Below, piece after piece: positions 1 through 10,238 of a DNA stretch of 64,000 bases (the first letter of the stretch is position 1; every line of letters begins with the position of its first letter). Below the pieces are notes generated by a model. That model worked only from the letters and a program-made list of their open reading frames with translations. It made no database searches and was not told the DNA's origin. Origin of the DNA: Nocardioides sp. Root240 (GTDB lineage: Bacteria; Actinomycetota; Actinomycetes; Propionibacteriales; Nocardioidaceae); contig NZ_LMIT01000002.1 in the NCBI RefSeq assembly GCF_001428825.1, forward strand, positions 605,916-669,915, given 5' to 3'. A program made the position numbers and the translations under genes.

Positions 1-2
1 GC

Positions 3-755
3 AGCCATGTCGCGTACTGGCGCCGCGAGGCCGACGTCCTCGAGACCGGCCTCACGGCGGGCACCCCCGGCCTGCGCGCCGCGGGCGCCTCGGTCGAGGA
101 GGACGACGACGGCATCACGATCACCCGGGACTGGGTGGAGGACGCGGCGTCGAGCGGGCTCTTCCTGGCCCTGTCGGTCGGCCGCTTCGCCGGCGCCGGG
201 ATCGGCCACCCGACGTTCCTGGCGACCGACCTGATGCGGGACCGGCTCGGCCGGGTCGCCCGGCGCGGCGGCTGGCCCACGCTCGCGCGGACGACGGTCG
301 CGGACGTCGCGGAGCACCTGTGGACGCGCCGCGAGGTGATGCTCGGGCTGCTCGACGGCCTGCCGCAGGTCCCGCAGCACGGCGACCCCACCGCGCTCAA
401 CGTGCCCGGCCGGGACGGTGACGAGGCGCTCGCGATCGACTGGGGAACCCTCGGGCACGGTCCGGTCGGCGGCGACCTCGGCTACCTCTCCCTCTCCACG
501 CGCGAGGAGTTCGAGCCGCTGCTCGACGCCTACCTGCTCGGCCTGCCCGCCGGCGTCGCCGACCGCGACGCGGTCGTCCTCGGCGCCCAGGTGGTGGCGG
601 TCTACACCGCGCTGAGCCGCGCCGAGTGGGCGCTGGCCCGGGTGGCGACCGGTGAGGGGGCCCTGGTGGCGAAGTACCGCCACCCCGCCGTGGCGCCGCA
701 CCTGCGGGCGCTGCAGCGGACCTTCGGGCACATGGAGGCCCTGCTCGAGCTGTGA
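3..755 (+). CDS. APH-like phosphotransferase, 5' end outside window
   Basis: The reading frame is open from the window edge to the stop at 755, so the N-terminal (ATP-binding) lobe is missing here. The visible part is a C-terminal lobe of the aminoglycoside/choline-kinase-like fold: the catalytic-loop motif QHGDPTALN (H-G-D-x4-N) near codon 127 is followed by AIDWGTLGHGP, whose D matches the metal-binding Asp. Such proteins phosphorylate small hydroxylated compounds or are maturation factors; the substrate cannot be told from this part. Only 3 bases separate its stop from the convergent peptidase gene. Family assignment is fairly secure, function is not. Confidence 0.7.
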   Translation, partial: SHVAYWRREADVLETGLTAGTPGLRAAGASVEEDDDGITITRDWVEDAASSGLFLALSVGRFAGAGIGHPTFLATDLMRDRLGRVARRGGWPTLARTTVADVAEHLWTRREVMLGLLDGLPQVPQHGDPTALNVPGRDGDEALAIDWGTLGHGPVGGDLGYLSLSTREEFEPLLDAYLLGLPAGVADRDAVVLGAQVVAVYTALSRAEWALARVATGEGALVAKYRHPAVAPHLRALQRTFGHMEALLEL

Positions 756-758
756 GGG

Positions 759-1715
759 TCAGACCCGGTCGACGGCGAAGGTGTCGCAGGCGTCGAGGCT
801 GCCCTGCTCGTAGCCGACCATGAACCACTTCTGGCGCTGCTCGGAGGAGCCGTGGGTCCACGCCTCCTGGTTGACCCGGCCACCGGAGCGCTTCTGGATG
901 TAGTCGTCGCCGACCGTCTTCGCGGCGTCGAGGGCCTCGTCGATGTCCTGCTGGTTCAGGTCCAGCAGCAGCTTCTGGCCGGACTCGTCCTCGGTCGACG
1001 TGGCGTGGTTGGCCCAGAGGCCGGCGTAGCAGTCGGCCTGCAGCTCGAGGCGGACGCTGCCGCTCTGCGGTCCGCTCTGGCCGCGGCGGCTGGCCTCGGT
1101 CATGAAGCCGAGCAGGTTGGAGATGTGGTGGCCGTACTCATGCGCGAGCACGTAGGCCTCGACGAAGGGCGCGTCCTGGCCGCCGAGCTGGTCCTCGTAG
1201 ACGTCGTCGAAGAAGGTCGTGTCGAGGTAGATGGTCTCGTCGGTGGGGCAGTAGAACGGGCCGACGTCGCTGCCGGCCGCGCCGCAACCGGTGTCGACCG
1301 AGCCGGTGAACGTGATCACGGCCTCCTCCGGGTGGAACTTGCCGCCCAGCTCGGAGTCCCAGTAGTCCGTCAGCGAGTTCTCGACCGCGACCCGGGCGCA
1401 GTCGGCGTTGTTGTTGGCGTCCTCGCCGGTCTTGCAGTCGGCGTAGCGGTCGGAGCCCTGCTGGGCGTCGCTGAGACGCGCGGGGGAGTACGCCGTCGCG
1501 CCGCCGAGACCCGGCAGGCCGGCGTCGATGCCGAGCGCCTTCGCGGCGACGTAGAGCAGCACCAGCACGACGAGGGTGCCGATGCCGCCCTTGCCGGTCG
1601 GGATCGGGAGGCGCATGCCGCCGCCCCCGCCGAGGCCGCCGCCTCCACCACCGCCGCTGCCGACGTCGCGAACGCGGGACTGGTCGAGGCGGGCCTTCGG
1701 ATTGAATCGCACCAC
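759..1715 (-). CDS. ypfJ: YpfJ-type neutral zinc metallopeptidase
   Basis: 318 residues. A short cytoplasmic N-terminus with an extreme glycine stretch (about residues 19-33) precedes one membrane segment (about 44-62), then an exported domain. The zinc motif HEYGHH begins at residue 192, and ELQADCYAGLWA (about 222-233) supplies the third ligand region typical of the YpfJ/KPN_02809 family. The start is GTG at 1715 (followed by another GTG), chosen because a TAGGCT -10 hexamer lies six bases upstream. It diverges from the ABC-F gene at 1785. Substrate unknown; such proteins are thought to act on envelope proteins. Confidence 0.88.
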   Translation of the reverse strand: MVRFNPKARLDQSRVRDVGSGGGGGGGLGGGGGMRLPIPTGKGGIGTLVVLVLLYVAAKALGIDAGLPGLGGATAYSPARLSDAQQGSDRYADCKTGEDANNNADCARVAVENSLTDYWDSELGGKFHPEEAVITFTGSVDTGCGAAGSDVGPFYCPTDETIYLDTTFFDDVYEDQLGGQDAPFVEAYVLAHEYGHHISNLLGFMTEASRRGQSGPQSGSVRLELQADCYAGLWANHATSTEDESGQKLLLDLNQQDIDEALDAAKTVGDDYIQKRSGGRVNQEAWTHGSSEQRQKWFMVGYEQGSLDACDTFAVDRV

Positions 1716-1721
1716 GGCGGC

Positions 1722-1727
1722 AGCCTA
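1722..1727 (-). promoter_or_regulatory. -10 hexamer TAGGCT, leaderless start of ypfJ
   Basis: TAGGCT on the minus strand, six bases before GTG 1715. No convincing -35 hexamer. Confidence 0.5.
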
Positions 1728-1784
1728 TGACACCGCGTCGCGGTTTAGGGGGAGCGAAAGCGCCCGTGGGAGAATCGGGCCGTC

Positions 1785-3383
1785 ATGATCACAGTGCACC
1801 AGCTCGAGGTTCGCGTCGGTGCGCGTCTCCTCATGGAGAACGTCAGCTTCCGCGTCGGCCCCGGCGACAAGGTCGGCCTCGTCGGCCGCAACGGCGCCGG
1901 CAAGACCACCCTCACCAAGGTGCTCGCCGGTGACGTGCTGCCCGCCGGCGGCTCGGTCACCAACGCCGGCGAGCTCGGCTACCTGCCGCAGGACCCGCGC
2001 GTGGGCGACCCCGAGATCCTCGTCCGCGACCGGATCCTGTCCGCGCGTGGCCTCGACGACGCCGTACGACGGATGCGGGCCGCCGAGGTGGCGATGGCCT
2101 CCGAGGACCCGAAGGAGCGCGACAAGGCGTTCCGGAAGTTCCAGCGGGCGCAGGACGAGCTGGACGCGGGCGGTGGCTACGCCGCCGAGACCGAGGCGCT
2201 GCAGATCGCGCAGAGCCTCGGCATCCCGGACCGCCTGATGGAGCAGCCGCTCGGCACCCTCTCGGGTGGCCAGCGCCGCCGTGTCGAGCTGGCCCGGATC
2301 CTGTTCTCGAGCGCCGAGGTGCTCATCCTCGACGAGCCGACCAACCACCTCGACGCCGACTCGATCCTGTGGCTGCGCGACTGGATGAAGTCCTACAAGG
2401 GCGGCTTCATCGTGATCTCCCACGACAACAACCTGCTCGAGGAGACCGTCAACAAGGTCTACCACCTCGACGCCAACCGGGCCGTCATCGACGTCTACAA
2501 CATGGGCTGGAAGAACTACCTGACCCAGCGTGAGACCGACGAGGCCCGCCGCAAGCGCGAGATGATGAACGCGCAGAACAAGGCCAAGACGCTCACCGAC
2601 CAGGCCAACAAGATGCGCGCCAAGGCCACCAAGGCCAGCGCCGCGCAGCAGATGCTCAAGCGGGCCGAGAAGCTGCTCGACGGGGTCGAGGGCGAGCGCC
2701 AGTCCGACAAGGTCGCGGCGATCAAGTTCCCGACGCCGGCCTCCTGTGGCAAGACGCCCCTGTCGGCGCACGACCTCTCCAAGTCGTACGGCGCCCTGGA
2801 GATCTTCACGGCCGTCGACCTCGCGATCGACAAGGGCTCCCGCGTGGTCATCCTCGGCCTCAACGGCGCCGGCAAGACCACGATGCTGCGGATCCTCGCG
2901 GGCGTCGACAAGCCGGACACCGGCGAGGTCGTCGCGGGCCACGGCCTCAAGGTCGGGTACTACGCGCAGGAGCACGAGACCCTCGACGTGCACCGCACGG
3001 TGCTCGACAACATGCAGTCGGCCGCGCCCCAGCTCACCGACACCGAGGCGCGCTCGGTGCTGGGGTCGTTCCTCTTCTCCGGCGACGACGTGCACAAGCC
3101 GGCCGGCGTCCTGTCGGGCGGTGAGAAGACCCGTCTCGCGCTGGCGTCCCTCGTCGTCTCCGCGGCCAACGTGCTGCTGCTCGACGAGCCGACCAACAAC
3201 CTCGACCCGGCCTCCCGTGAGGAGGTCCTCAACGCGATCCGCCGCTACGAGGGCGCGATCGTGCTGGTGACCCACGACGAGGGCGCCGTCCACGCGCTCG
3301 AGCCGGACCGGGTGCTGATCCTGCCCGACGGCGTCGAGGACCTCTGGAGCCCCGACTACGCCGACCTGGTCGCGCTGGCCTGA
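1785..3383 (+). CDS. ABC-F family ATPase (ribosome-associated type)
   Basis: 532 residues with two ABC ATPase domains and no membrane segment, the ABC-F arrangement. Domain 1 has Walker A GRNGAGKTT (about residue 36) and signature LSGGQRRRVELARI; domain 2 has GLNGAGKTT (about 362) and LSGGEKTRLALA. Both Walker B motifs end in DEPTN. The charged, Lys/Ala-rich stretch between the domains (about 250-310) is the P-site tRNA interaction motif position. ABC-F proteins bind the ribosomal E site and rescue or tune translation; some confer resistance to ribosome-targeting antibiotics, but this cannot be read from sequence. It stands alone, and its stop is one base from the convergent permease gene. 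Confidence 0.9.
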   Translation: MITVHQLEVRVGARLLMENVSFRVGPGDKVGLVGRNGAGKTTLTKVLAGDVLPAGGSVTNAGELGYLPQDPRVGDPEILVRDRILSARGLDDAVRRMRAAEVAMASEDPKERDKAFRKFQRAQDELDAGGGYAAETEALQIAQSLGIPDRLMEQPLGTLSGGQRRRVELARILFSSAEVLILDEPTNHLDADSILWLRDWMKSYKGGFIVISHDNNLLEETVNKVYHLDANRAVIDVYNMGWKNYLTQRETDEARRKREMMNAQNKAKTLTDQANKMRAKATKASAAQQMLKRAEKLLDGVEGERQSDKVAAIKFPTPASCGKTPLSAHDLSKSYGALEIFTAVDLAIDKGSRVVILGLNGAGKTTMLRILAGVDKPDTGEVVAGHGLKVGYYAQEHETLDVHRTVLDNMQSAAPQLTDTEARSVLGSFLFSGDDVHKPAGVLSGGEKTRLALASLVVSAANVLLLDEPTNNLDPASREEVLNAIRRYEGAIVLVTHDEGAVHALEPDRVLILPDGVEDLWSPDYADLVALA

Positions 3384-3384
3384 C

Positions 3385-5919
3385 CTACTCCGTCGCGATC
3401 GCGTCGAGCACGTCGAGCCGCGATGCCCGGATCGCCGGGACGACCGCGGCCAGGACGCCGACCACGACCGCGATCACGAGGAAGGCGACCAGCTGCCCGA
3501 GGGGCAGCCCGAGGCTGGAGAGCTCGTCGGAGAGCACGTTCTGCAGCAGGACGCCGATCACCAGGCCCAGCGCCATGCCGAGCACCGCGCCGAGCAGGGC
3601 GATCGTGACGGACTCGAGCATGATCATCCGGCGCAGCTTGGCGCGGCTCATGCCGACGGCGCGGAGCAGGCCGACCTCGCGGGTGCGCTCGATGACACTG
3701 AGGCCGAGGGTGTTCACGATGCCGATGACGGCGATCACGATGGCCAGGGCGAGCAGGCCGTAGATCATGTACAGCAGCTGGTTGACCTGCTCGCGGATCA
3801 CGTCGGCGAAGCCGGCCTTGTCGTAGACCCCGATGATCGGTACGTCGGCCGCGGCCTCGTCGATCGCGTCGCGGACCACGTCGCTGTCGGCCCCCGGGGC
3901 CAGCAGCACGCTGATCGTCGAGTCCTGACGGAGCACGCCGGCCTTTGCGAGCTGGTCGAGGGGCAGGGTGATCTCGGAGGAGACCTCGGTGTCGTCGACG
4001 ATGCCGACGACCTTCGGTGCCAGCTCCTGGTTGCCGAGGAAGGTCAGGTCGAGGGTGTCGCCGACCTCGAGGTGGTGCTTGTCGGCGAAGCCGGTGCTCA
4101 CGAAGGCCTGGGCGCCGCTGACGTCGTCGGTGCCGTCGGTGACCTTCAGGTGGTAGATCGACGTGAAGTGCTCGTCGATCCCGGTGACGTAGGCGCCCTT
4201 GCCGTCGTAGCGCGCGGTGGTGAGCTGCTGGCGGCTCATCGTGCCGACGCCGTCGATCTTCTCGACGCGGTCGCCGACCTCGGTCGAGAAGGGCAGGAAG
4301 GTCGTGCTCTGGACCAGCAGGTCGGCGGTGAACTGCTCGTCGACCACGTCGTCGATCGACTTGTTGAGCGAGGCGGCGAGGACGCCGATCGTGGAGACCA
4401 GGGCGAGGCCGATCATCAGCGCCGACGCGGTGGCGCCGGTGCGGCGCGGGTCGCGCAGTGCGTTCTCGCCGGCGAGCCGGCCCGTCGTACCGAAGAGGGC
4501 GGCGAACAGGCTGCGGCAGACCGCGAGCACGGGCTTGCCGATGACCGAGCTGATCGCGGCGACGGTGAGGATCCAGATCACCGCGCCGATGCCGACCAGG
4601 AGGGCGTCGGACCGGGCGACGCCGGCGGCCGCGAACCCGGCTCCGATCACCAGGACCACCGCCCCGATCACGGTACGACGCCGCAGGGACGCCCGTTCGG
4701 GAGCGACATCGGACCGCATGGCCGCCACCGGGGCGACCTTGCCGGCACGGCGTGCCGGCAGGAAGGCCGCGAGCATCGTGACGCCGATGCCGACGACGTA
4801 GCTCGTGATCGTGGCCCGGCTGGTGAGGTCGAGCGCCTCGCTGGAGATGTCGAGGCCGATCGTGCGGAAGATCGCCGCGAGCCCGCGGGCGAGCAGCAGG
4901 CCCAGGCCGATGGCGAGGGTCGAGGAGATGACCGAGAGGACGAACGCCTCGACCAGGACCGAGCGGGTGACCTGGCCGCGCGAGGCGCCGAGGGCGCGCA
5001 GCAGGGCCAGCTCGCGGGTGCGCTGGGCGATCAGGATCGAGAAGGTGTTGACGATGATGAACCCGCCGACGATGACGGCGATGATCGCGAACACCGTGAG
5101 GAAGACCTTGATGACGTCGAGGAAGCTGCCGACGGCGTCCTGCGACTCCTCGGCGACCTTGTCGCCGGTGACCGCCTCGAAGCCGGTGGGCAGCACCTTG
5201 TCAGCGGCGTCGGCGAGCTCGCGCTGGGTGACGCCGGGCGCGGCGGTGAGGCTGATCCGGTTGAAGACGTCCTTGCCCTGGAAGAACAGCTCCTGGGCGC
5301 CCTTCGTGGAGAAGATCAGCAGCGTCGCGCCCGCCGTACCGCCGCCGTTGAACTCGGCGGTGCCGACCAGGGTGGCCTTCCGCTCGAGGACGCCGAAGGG
5401 CGCGAGCAGCTTGACCTGGTCGCCGATCTCGTAGTCGCCGGCCTCGGCGGCGGCCTCGTCGAGGACGACCTGGTCCGTGCCGGTCGGCCAGGCGCCGTCC
5501 TGCAGCAGCAGGATGTCGTCGCCGGCCATGTTCGGGCCGTCGTGGTAGTTGAACGCGAGGGTCGGGGCGCCGGTGCCGCCGACGAGGGTGCCGTCCTTGG
5601 CGAGCAGGCTCATGCCGACGCCGTTGATGTCGCCGTCGGCCCGCTCGACCTCGGGCAGCGCCGCGAGTGCGTCGACCGTCTCCGTGGTCATCGCCTGCGC
5701 GGACTGGCCGCCGGTGCCGTCGCTGAACTCGTCGGTCGCCTCCGGGCGCACCACGCCGTCGGGGGTGGATCCGTAGATGATCCCGTCGAAGGTCGCGGAC
5801 AGCCCGTTCGAGAAGACCATCACGCCGGACAGGAAGGCCACGCCGATCACGATCGCGAGGCCGCTCATGACGAGCCGGACCTTGCGCGCGAGGAGGTTGC
5901 GCAGGGTGAGTCGCAGCAT
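3385..5919 (-). CDS. FtsX/MacB-type ABC transporter permease, two-repeat
   Basis: 844 residues. N-terminal membrane helix (about 14-36), a large extracytoplasmic domain, then an FtsX core of three helices (about 270-400). More helices follow at about 415-460, then a second extracytoplasmic region and a final three-helix FtsX core (about 715-835). This duplicated FtsX organisation is typical of actinobacterial exporters related to LolC/MacB, which use ATP hydrolysis for mechanical transfer of lipids, peptides or toxins. It lies 3 bases after the ATPase gene on the same strand, so the two form one transporter and one operon. Substrate unknown. Confidence 0.88.
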   Translation of the reverse strand: MLRLTLRNLLARKVRLVMSGLAIVIGVAFLSGVMVFSNGLSATFDGIIYGSTPDGVVRPEATDEFSDGTGGQSAQAMTTETVDALAALPEVERADGDINGVGMSLLAKDGTLVGGTGAPTLAFNYHDGPNMAGDDILLLQDGAWPTGTDQVVLDEAAAEAGDYEIGDQVKLLAPFGVLERKATLVGTAEFNGGGTAGATLLIFSTKGAQELFFQGKDVFNRISLTAAPGVTQRELADAADKVLPTGFEAVTGDKVAEESQDAVGSFLDVIKVFLTVFAIIAVIVGGFIIVNTFSILIAQRTRELALLRALGASRGQVTRSVLVEAFVLSVISSTLAIGLGLLLARGLAAIFRTIGLDISSEALDLTSRATITSYVVGIGVTMLAAFLPARRAGKVAPVAAMRSDVAPERASLRRRTVIGAVVLVIGAGFAAAGVARSDALLVGIGAVIWILTVAAISSVIGKPVLAVCRSLFAALFGTTGRLAGENALRDPRRTGATASALMIGLALVSTIGVLAASLNKSIDDVVDEQFTADLLVQSTTFLPFSTEVGDRVEKIDGVGTMSRQQLTTARYDGKGAYVTGIDEHFTSIYHLKVTDGTDDVSGAQAFVSTGFADKHHLEVGDTLDLTFLGNQELAPKVVGIVDDTEVSSEITLPLDQLAKAGVLRQDSTISVLLAPGADSDVVRDAIDEAAADVPIIGVYDKAGFADVIREQVNQLLYMIYGLLALAIVIAVIGIVNTLGLSVIERTREVGLLRAVGMSRAKLRRMIMLESVTIALLGAVLGMALGLVIGVLLQNVLSDELSSLGLPLGQLVAFLVIAVVVGVLAAVVPAIRASRLDVLDAIATE

Positions 5920-5922
5920 CGG

Positions 5923-6711
5923 TCAGGCCTGCGTGTCGACGGAGCCGATGGCAGCCATGCGCTGCAGGATCAGGTCGACCTGCGACGCCTGCTCGCCCTC
6001 GGGCCTGCGGATCTCGTCGACCAGCCTGCCGTCGGCCAGGAAGATCACCCGGTCGCAGTACGACGCCGCGACCGAGTCGTGCGTCACCATCACGATCGTC
6101 TGGCCGAACTCGTCGACGCTGCGGCGCAGGAAGGAGAGCACCTCCGCGCCCGACGTGCTGTCGAGGTTGCCGGTCGGCTCGTCGGCGAAGACGATGCCGG
6201 GCTTGCTGACCAGCGCCCGGGCGCAGGCGACGCGCTGCTGCTGGCCGCCCGACATCTCGGCCGGCCGGTGCCCCAGCCGGTCGCGCAGGCCGACCGTGTC
6301 GACCACGGTGTCGAACCATGCCTGGTCGGGCCTGCGGCCGGCGAGGCTCAGCGGGAGCAGGATGTTCTCGCGGGCGGACAGGGTCGGGATCAGGTTGAAG
6401 GCCTGGAAGACGAAGCCCACCTGGTCGCGGCGCAGCGCGGTGAGCGCCTTGTCGCGCAGCCGCGACAGGTCGGTGTCGCCGACGACGACCTGGCCGGAGG
6501 TAGGGGTGTCGAGCGCGGCGAGGCAGTGCATCAGCGTCGACTTGCCCGACCCCGACGGACCCATGATCGCGGTGAACTCGCCCGCGGCGAGGTCGACGGA
6601 GACACCGTCGAGCGCGCGGACCTCGGAGTCGCCGGACCCGTAGGTCTTGCGGAGGTCGACGGCGCGGGCGGCGATCCGGGCGGCGGGCGGGGCGAGGGGG
6701 GCTTCGCTCAT
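5923..6711 (-). CDS. ABC transporter ATP-binding protein, MacB/LolD type
   Basis: 262 residues from ATG 6711; an in-frame start 12 codons earlier (6747) is less likely because an AGGGTGGAG purine stretch lies just before 6711. Walker A is GPSGSGKS, the Q-loop region reads [12 protein letters not shown], the signature is [15 protein letters not shown], and Walker B ends [10 protein letters not shown]. The last features are typical of the LolD/MacB/FtsE group that partners FtsX-type permeases. It is the first gene of the two-gene exporter operon and diverges from glpK. Confidence 0.9.
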   Translation of the reverse strand: MSEAPLAPPAARIAARAVDLRKTYGSGDSEVRALDGVSVDLAAGEFTAIMGPSGSGKSTLMHCLAALDTPTSGQVVVGDTDLSRLRDKALTALRRDQVGFVFQAFNLIPTLSARENILLPLSLAGRRPDQAWFDTVVDTVGLRDRLGHRPAEMSGGQQQRVACARALVSKPGIVFADEPTGNLDSTSGAEVLSFLRRSVDEFGQTIVMVTHDSVAASYCDRVIFLADGRLVDEIRRPEGEQASQVDLILQRMAAIGSVDTQA

Positions 6712-6780
6712 GGCTCCACCCTGCCAGCCGGTGGCGACGCCCCGCATCGGGATTGACCCCGAGAAGCCCCCGAGACTCCG

Positions 6781-6786
6781 TAGGCT
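6781..6786 (+). promoter_or_regulatory. -10 hexamer TAGGCT, leaderless start of glpK
   Basis: TAGGCT, seven bases before ATG 6794. No Shine-Dalgarno sequence lies between. Confidence 0.5.
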
Positions 6787-6793
6787 TCACCCC

Positions 6794-8320
6794 ATGGCGG
6801 CACAGGCGCGGTTCGTGGGGGCCATCGACCAGGGCACGACCAGCACCCGGTTCATGGTGTTCGACCACCAGGGCAGGGAGGTCGTCCGCCACCAGCTGGA
6901 GCACGTGCAGGTCCTGCCGCGGGCCGGCTGGGTCGAGCACAACCCGGTGGAGATCTGGGAGCGCACGTCCGCGGTCGTGAAGACCGCGCTGGGCAAGGCC
7001 CGCCTCGAGGCCTCGGACCTGGCCGCGATCGGTATCACCAACCAGCGCGAGACCACCATCGTGTGGGACCGCCGCACCGGGCGGCCGTTGCACAACGCGA
7101 TCGTCTGGCAGGACACCCGCACCGACGGGATCGCCGCCGCGCTGGACCGCGACGGGCGCGGCGACGTGATCCGCCACCGCGCCGGGCTGCCGCCGGCGAC
7201 GTACTTCTCGGGCGGCAAGCTGCAGTGGATCCTCGACAACGTCCCCGGCGCGCGGGAGGCGGCGGAGAAGGGCGAGGCCCTGTTCGGCACGCCGGACACG
7301 TGGGTCCTGTGGAACCTCACCGGCGGTCCCGACGGCGGCGTGCACGTCACCGACGTCACCAACGCGAGCCGCACCATGCTGATGGACCTCGAGACCCTGC
7401 AGTGGGACGACGAGCTGCTCGGCTTCTTCGGCATCCCGCGAGCCATGCTGCCGGAGATCCGGGAGTCGTCGGCCACCACGCCCTTCGGCACGACCCTGCG
7501 CAGCGGCCCGTTCGGCGGCGAGGTGCCGATCACCGGCATCCTCGGCGACCAGCAGGCGGCGACGGTCGGCCAGGTCTGCTTCGCGCCGGGCGAGGCCAAG
7601 AACACCTACGGCACCGGCAACTTCATGCTGCTGAACACCGGCACCGAGATCGTGCGCTCGAAGGCCGGGCTGCTGACGACGCCGGCGTACCAGCTCGGCG
7701 ACCAGCCCTGTGTCTACGCGCTCGAGGGTTCGATCGCCGTCACCGGCTCCGCGGTCCAGTGGCTGCGCGACCAGCTCGGCATCATCAGCGGCGCGGAGGA
7801 GTCGGAGTCCCTCGCCCGCCAGGTCGACGACAACGGCGGGGTCTACTTCGTCCCGGCGTTCTCGGGCCTGTTCGCGCCCTACTGGCGCTCCGACGCCCGC
7901 GGCGCGATCGTCGGGCTCTCCCGCTTCAACACCAACGCCCACGTGGCGCGCGCGACGCTCGAGGCGATCTGCTACCAGTCCCGCGACGTCGTCGAGGCGA
8001 TGTGCGCGGACTCGGGCGTCGAGCTGGAGGTCCTCAAGGTCGACGGCGGCGTGACCATGAACGGCCTCTGCATGCAGATCCAGGCCGACGTGCTCGGCGT
8101 ACCGGTGAGCCGGCCGGTGGTCCCCGAGACCACCGCCCTCGGCGCCGCGTACGCCGCCGGGCTCTCGGTCGGCTACTGGTCCTCGACGGACGAGCTCCGC
8201 GAGAACTGGCAGGAGGACACCCGCTGGGAGCCGCAGTGGGACGACGAACGGCGTACAGCGGGGTACGCGCAGTGGAAGAAGGCAGTCCAACGGACCCTCG
8301 ACTGGGTGGAGGTCGACTGA
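6794..8320 (+). CDS. glpK: Glycerol kinase
   Basis: 508 residues, the usual length. It phosphorylates glycerol to sn-glycerol 3-phosphate with ATP in the cytoplasm. FGGY-family marks include the N-terminal phosphate loop [11 protein letters not shown], the substrate region [23 protein letters not shown], and the C-terminal [16 protein letters not shown] with [16 protein letters not shown] 6794 is chosen because the conserved N-terminus begins there. Its stop overlaps the glpD start (TGATG), so the product is passed to the next enzyme. No glpF permease or glp repressor is present in the window. Confidence 0.96.
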   Translation: MAAQARFVGAIDQGTTSTRFMVFDHQGREVVRHQLEHVQVLPRAGWVEHNPVEIWERTSAVVKTALGKARLEASDLAAIGITNQRETTIVWDRRTGRPLHNAIVWQDTRTDGIAAALDRDGRGDVIRHRAGLPPATYFSGGKLQWILDNVPGAREAAEKGEALFGTPDTWVLWNLTGGPDGGVHVTDVTNASRTMLMDLETLQWDDELLGFFGIPRAMLPEIRESSATTPFGTTLRSGPFGGEVPITGILGDQQAATVGQVCFAPGEAKNTYGTGNFMLLNTGTEIVRSKAGLLTTPAYQLGDQPCVYALEGSIAVTGSAVQWLRDQLGIISGAEESESLARQVDDNGGVYFVPAFSGLFAPYWRSDARGAIVGLSRFNTNAHVARATLEAICYQSRDVVEAMCADSGVELEVLKVDGGVTMNGLCMQIQADVLGVPVSRPVVPETTALGAAYAAGLSVGYWSSTDELRENWQEDTRWEPQWDDERRTAGYAQWKKAVQRTLDWVEVD

Positions 8321-10077
8321 TGAACCCCGCACCGCTCTCACCTCGGGCGCGCACCGGCGCGCTCAAGAAGCTCGCCGGCCAGCACCTCGACGTCCTCGTG
8401 ATCGGCGGGGGAGTCGTGGGTGCGGGAGCGGCCCTCGACGCCGCCACCCGTGGCCTGAACGTCGGCCTCGTCGAGGCGCGCGACTTCGCCTCCGGCACGT
8501 CGAGCCGCAGCTCGAAGCTGATCCACGGCGGCCTGCGCTACCTCGAGATGATGGACTTCCGGCTGGTCGCCGAGGCGCTGAAGGAGCGCGGCCTGCTGAT
8601 GCAGCGGCTCGCGCCGCACCTGGTGCGCCCCGTGCCCTTCCTCTACCCGCTCAACGGCCGTGGCTGGGAGCGCTGGTACGCCGGCTCGGGGGTCGCGCTC
8701 TACGACGCGATGTCCAAGGCCAGCGGTTACGGCGACGGCATGCCGTTGCACCGCCACCTCACCCGCCACGGCGCCCGCAAGGCGTTCCCGTCGCTGCGCA
8801 AGGACGCCCTGGTCGGCGCGATCCGCTACTACGACGCGCAGGTCGACGACGCGCGGCACACGATGTTCCTCGCCCGCACGGCGGCGACCTACGGCGCCGC
8901 GGTCGCCTCGCGCACCCGCGTCGTGGGGCTGATCAAGGAGAGTGAGCGGGTCGTCGGCGCGAGCGTCATCGACCTGGAGACCGGTCAGCGCTTCGACGTC
9001 CGGGCCTCGCAGGTCATCAACGCGACCGGCGTCTGGACCGACGAGACCCAGGGGATGGCGCGCGAGCGCGGGCAGTTCAAGGTGCGCGCCAGCAAGGGCA
9101 TCCACCTCGTCGTACCGCGGGACCGGATCCGGGGCGAGACCGGCCTGATCCTGCGCACCGAGAAGTCGGTGCTCTTCGTGATCCCGTGGAAGAGGCACTG
9201 GATCATCGGCACGACCGACACCGACTGGGAGCTGTCCAAGGACCACCCGGCGGCGAGCTCGAGCGACATCGACTACCTGCTCGAGCACGTCAACGGCGTG
9301 CTCGAGGTGCCGCTGACGCGCGACGACGTCGAGGGCGTGTTCGCCGGTCTCCGCCCGCTGCTGGCCGGTGAGTCCGAGGCGACGTCCAAGCTCTCGCGCG
9401 AGCACGCGGTCGCGCACAGCGTGCCGGGGCTGGTCGTGGTCGCCGGCGGCAAGTACACGACCTACCGGGTGATGGCGGCGGACGCCGTCGACGAGGCGGT
9501 GCACGGCCTGGAGACGGTGCTCGGCCGCAAGGTCGGCGACTGCGTCACCGAGAACATCCCGCTGGTCGGGGCCGACGGCTACCACGCGCTGTGGAACCAG
9601 CGGCGCACGCTGGCGGCCCAGTCCGGCTTGGCGATCAACCGCGTCGAGCACCTCCTCGAGCGCTACGGATCGCTGGTGCTGGAGGTGCTGCAGCTGATCG
9701 CCGCGGAGCCCGACCTCGGGCAACCGCTCCCGGGCGCGGAGGACTACCTCCAGGCCGAGGCGGTGTACGCCGTCACGCACGAGGGCGCCCGCCACCTCGA
9801 CGACATCCTGACCCGCCGGATGCGGATCTCGTTCGAGACCTTCGACCGGGGCGTCCAGGCCGCGCCGCACGTGGCGGAGCTGGTGCGCGGCTACCTGCAG
9901 TGGGACGTCGACCAGACCAAGCGCGAGCTGGAGCACTACCTGAAGCGGGTGGAGGCCGAGCGCGAGAGCCAGCGCCAGCCCGACGACCACACGGCGGACG
10001 CCGCGCGGAAGGGAGCCCCGGACGTCGTACCGGTCTCCCGGATCGCGGAGGAGCTCGAGACCCTGGAGAGCCCGTAG
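8320..10077 (+). CDS. glpD: FAD-dependent glycerol-3-phosphate dehydrogenase
   Basis: 585 residues. It oxidises glycerol 3-phosphate to dihydroxyacetone phosphate and passes electrons to the quinone pool. The FAD-binding motif VIGGGVVGAGAALDAATRG lies at about residue 28, followed by SSRSSKLIHGGLRYLE typical of GlpA/GlpD; IIGTTDTDWE and VAGGKYTTYRVMA are the conserved substrate-side motifs, and the C-terminal domain (about 420-545) is the DAO_C cap. The ATG overlaps the glpK stop. The last 25 residues are charged and variable. Confidence 0.95.
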   Translation: MNPAPLSPRARTGALKKLAGQHLDVLVIGGGVVGAGAALDAATRGLNVGLVEARDFASGTSSRSSKLIHGGLRYLEMMDFRLVAEALKERGLLMQRLAPHLVRPVPFLYPLNGRGWERWYAGSGVALYDAMSKASGYGDGMPLHRHLTRHGARKAFPSLRKDALVGAIRYYDAQVDDARHTMFLARTAATYGAAVASRTRVVGLIKESERVVGASVIDLETGQRFDVRASQVINATGVWTDETQGMARERGQFKVRASKGIHLVVPRDRIRGETGLILRTEKSVLFVIPWKRHWIIGTTDTDWELSKDHPAASSSDIDYLLEHVNGVLEVPLTRDDVEGVFAGLRPLLAGESEATSKLSREHAVAHSVPGLVVVAGGKYTTYRVMAADAVDEAVHGLETVLGRKVGDCVTENIPLVGADGYHALWNQRRTLAAQSGLAINRVEHLLERYGSLVLEVLQLIAAEPDLGQPLPGAEDYLQAEAVYAVTHEGARHLDDILTRRMRISFETFDRGVQAAPHVAELVRGYLQWDVDQTKRELEHYLKRVEAERESQRQPDDHTADAARKGAPDVVPVSRIAEELETLESP

Positions 10078-10238
10078 GCCGTGTCTCCCCACCCCTGCCG
10101 GCGCCCGAGCCGCCCAGCACGCACAATGGCAGCGTTGCCTATGCTCGGAAGACGCCCAGTCTGCCCACGCACCGGCGCCTTGCCATTGCACGCACTGGAC
10201 GACTCGGGCATCCACCCGGGATGGGGAGACACGGCCTG

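Noticed and set aside
4072..6756. 894-codon plus-strand open frame across the permease and ATPase genes
   Set aside because: It is antisense to clear FtsX/ABC genes and has repetitive Arg/Asp/Gly composition, the shadow of a high-GC codon bias.
5201..8341. 1046-codon minus-strand open frame
   Set aside because: Composed of Arg/His/Pro-rich sequence antisense to glpK and out of frame with the ABC genes; no family motif.
10124..10188. CAATGGCA/TGCCATTG pair between glpD and the SDR gene
   Set aside because: Eight-base arms 49 bases apart are within chance expectation; no terminator or promoter structure fits.
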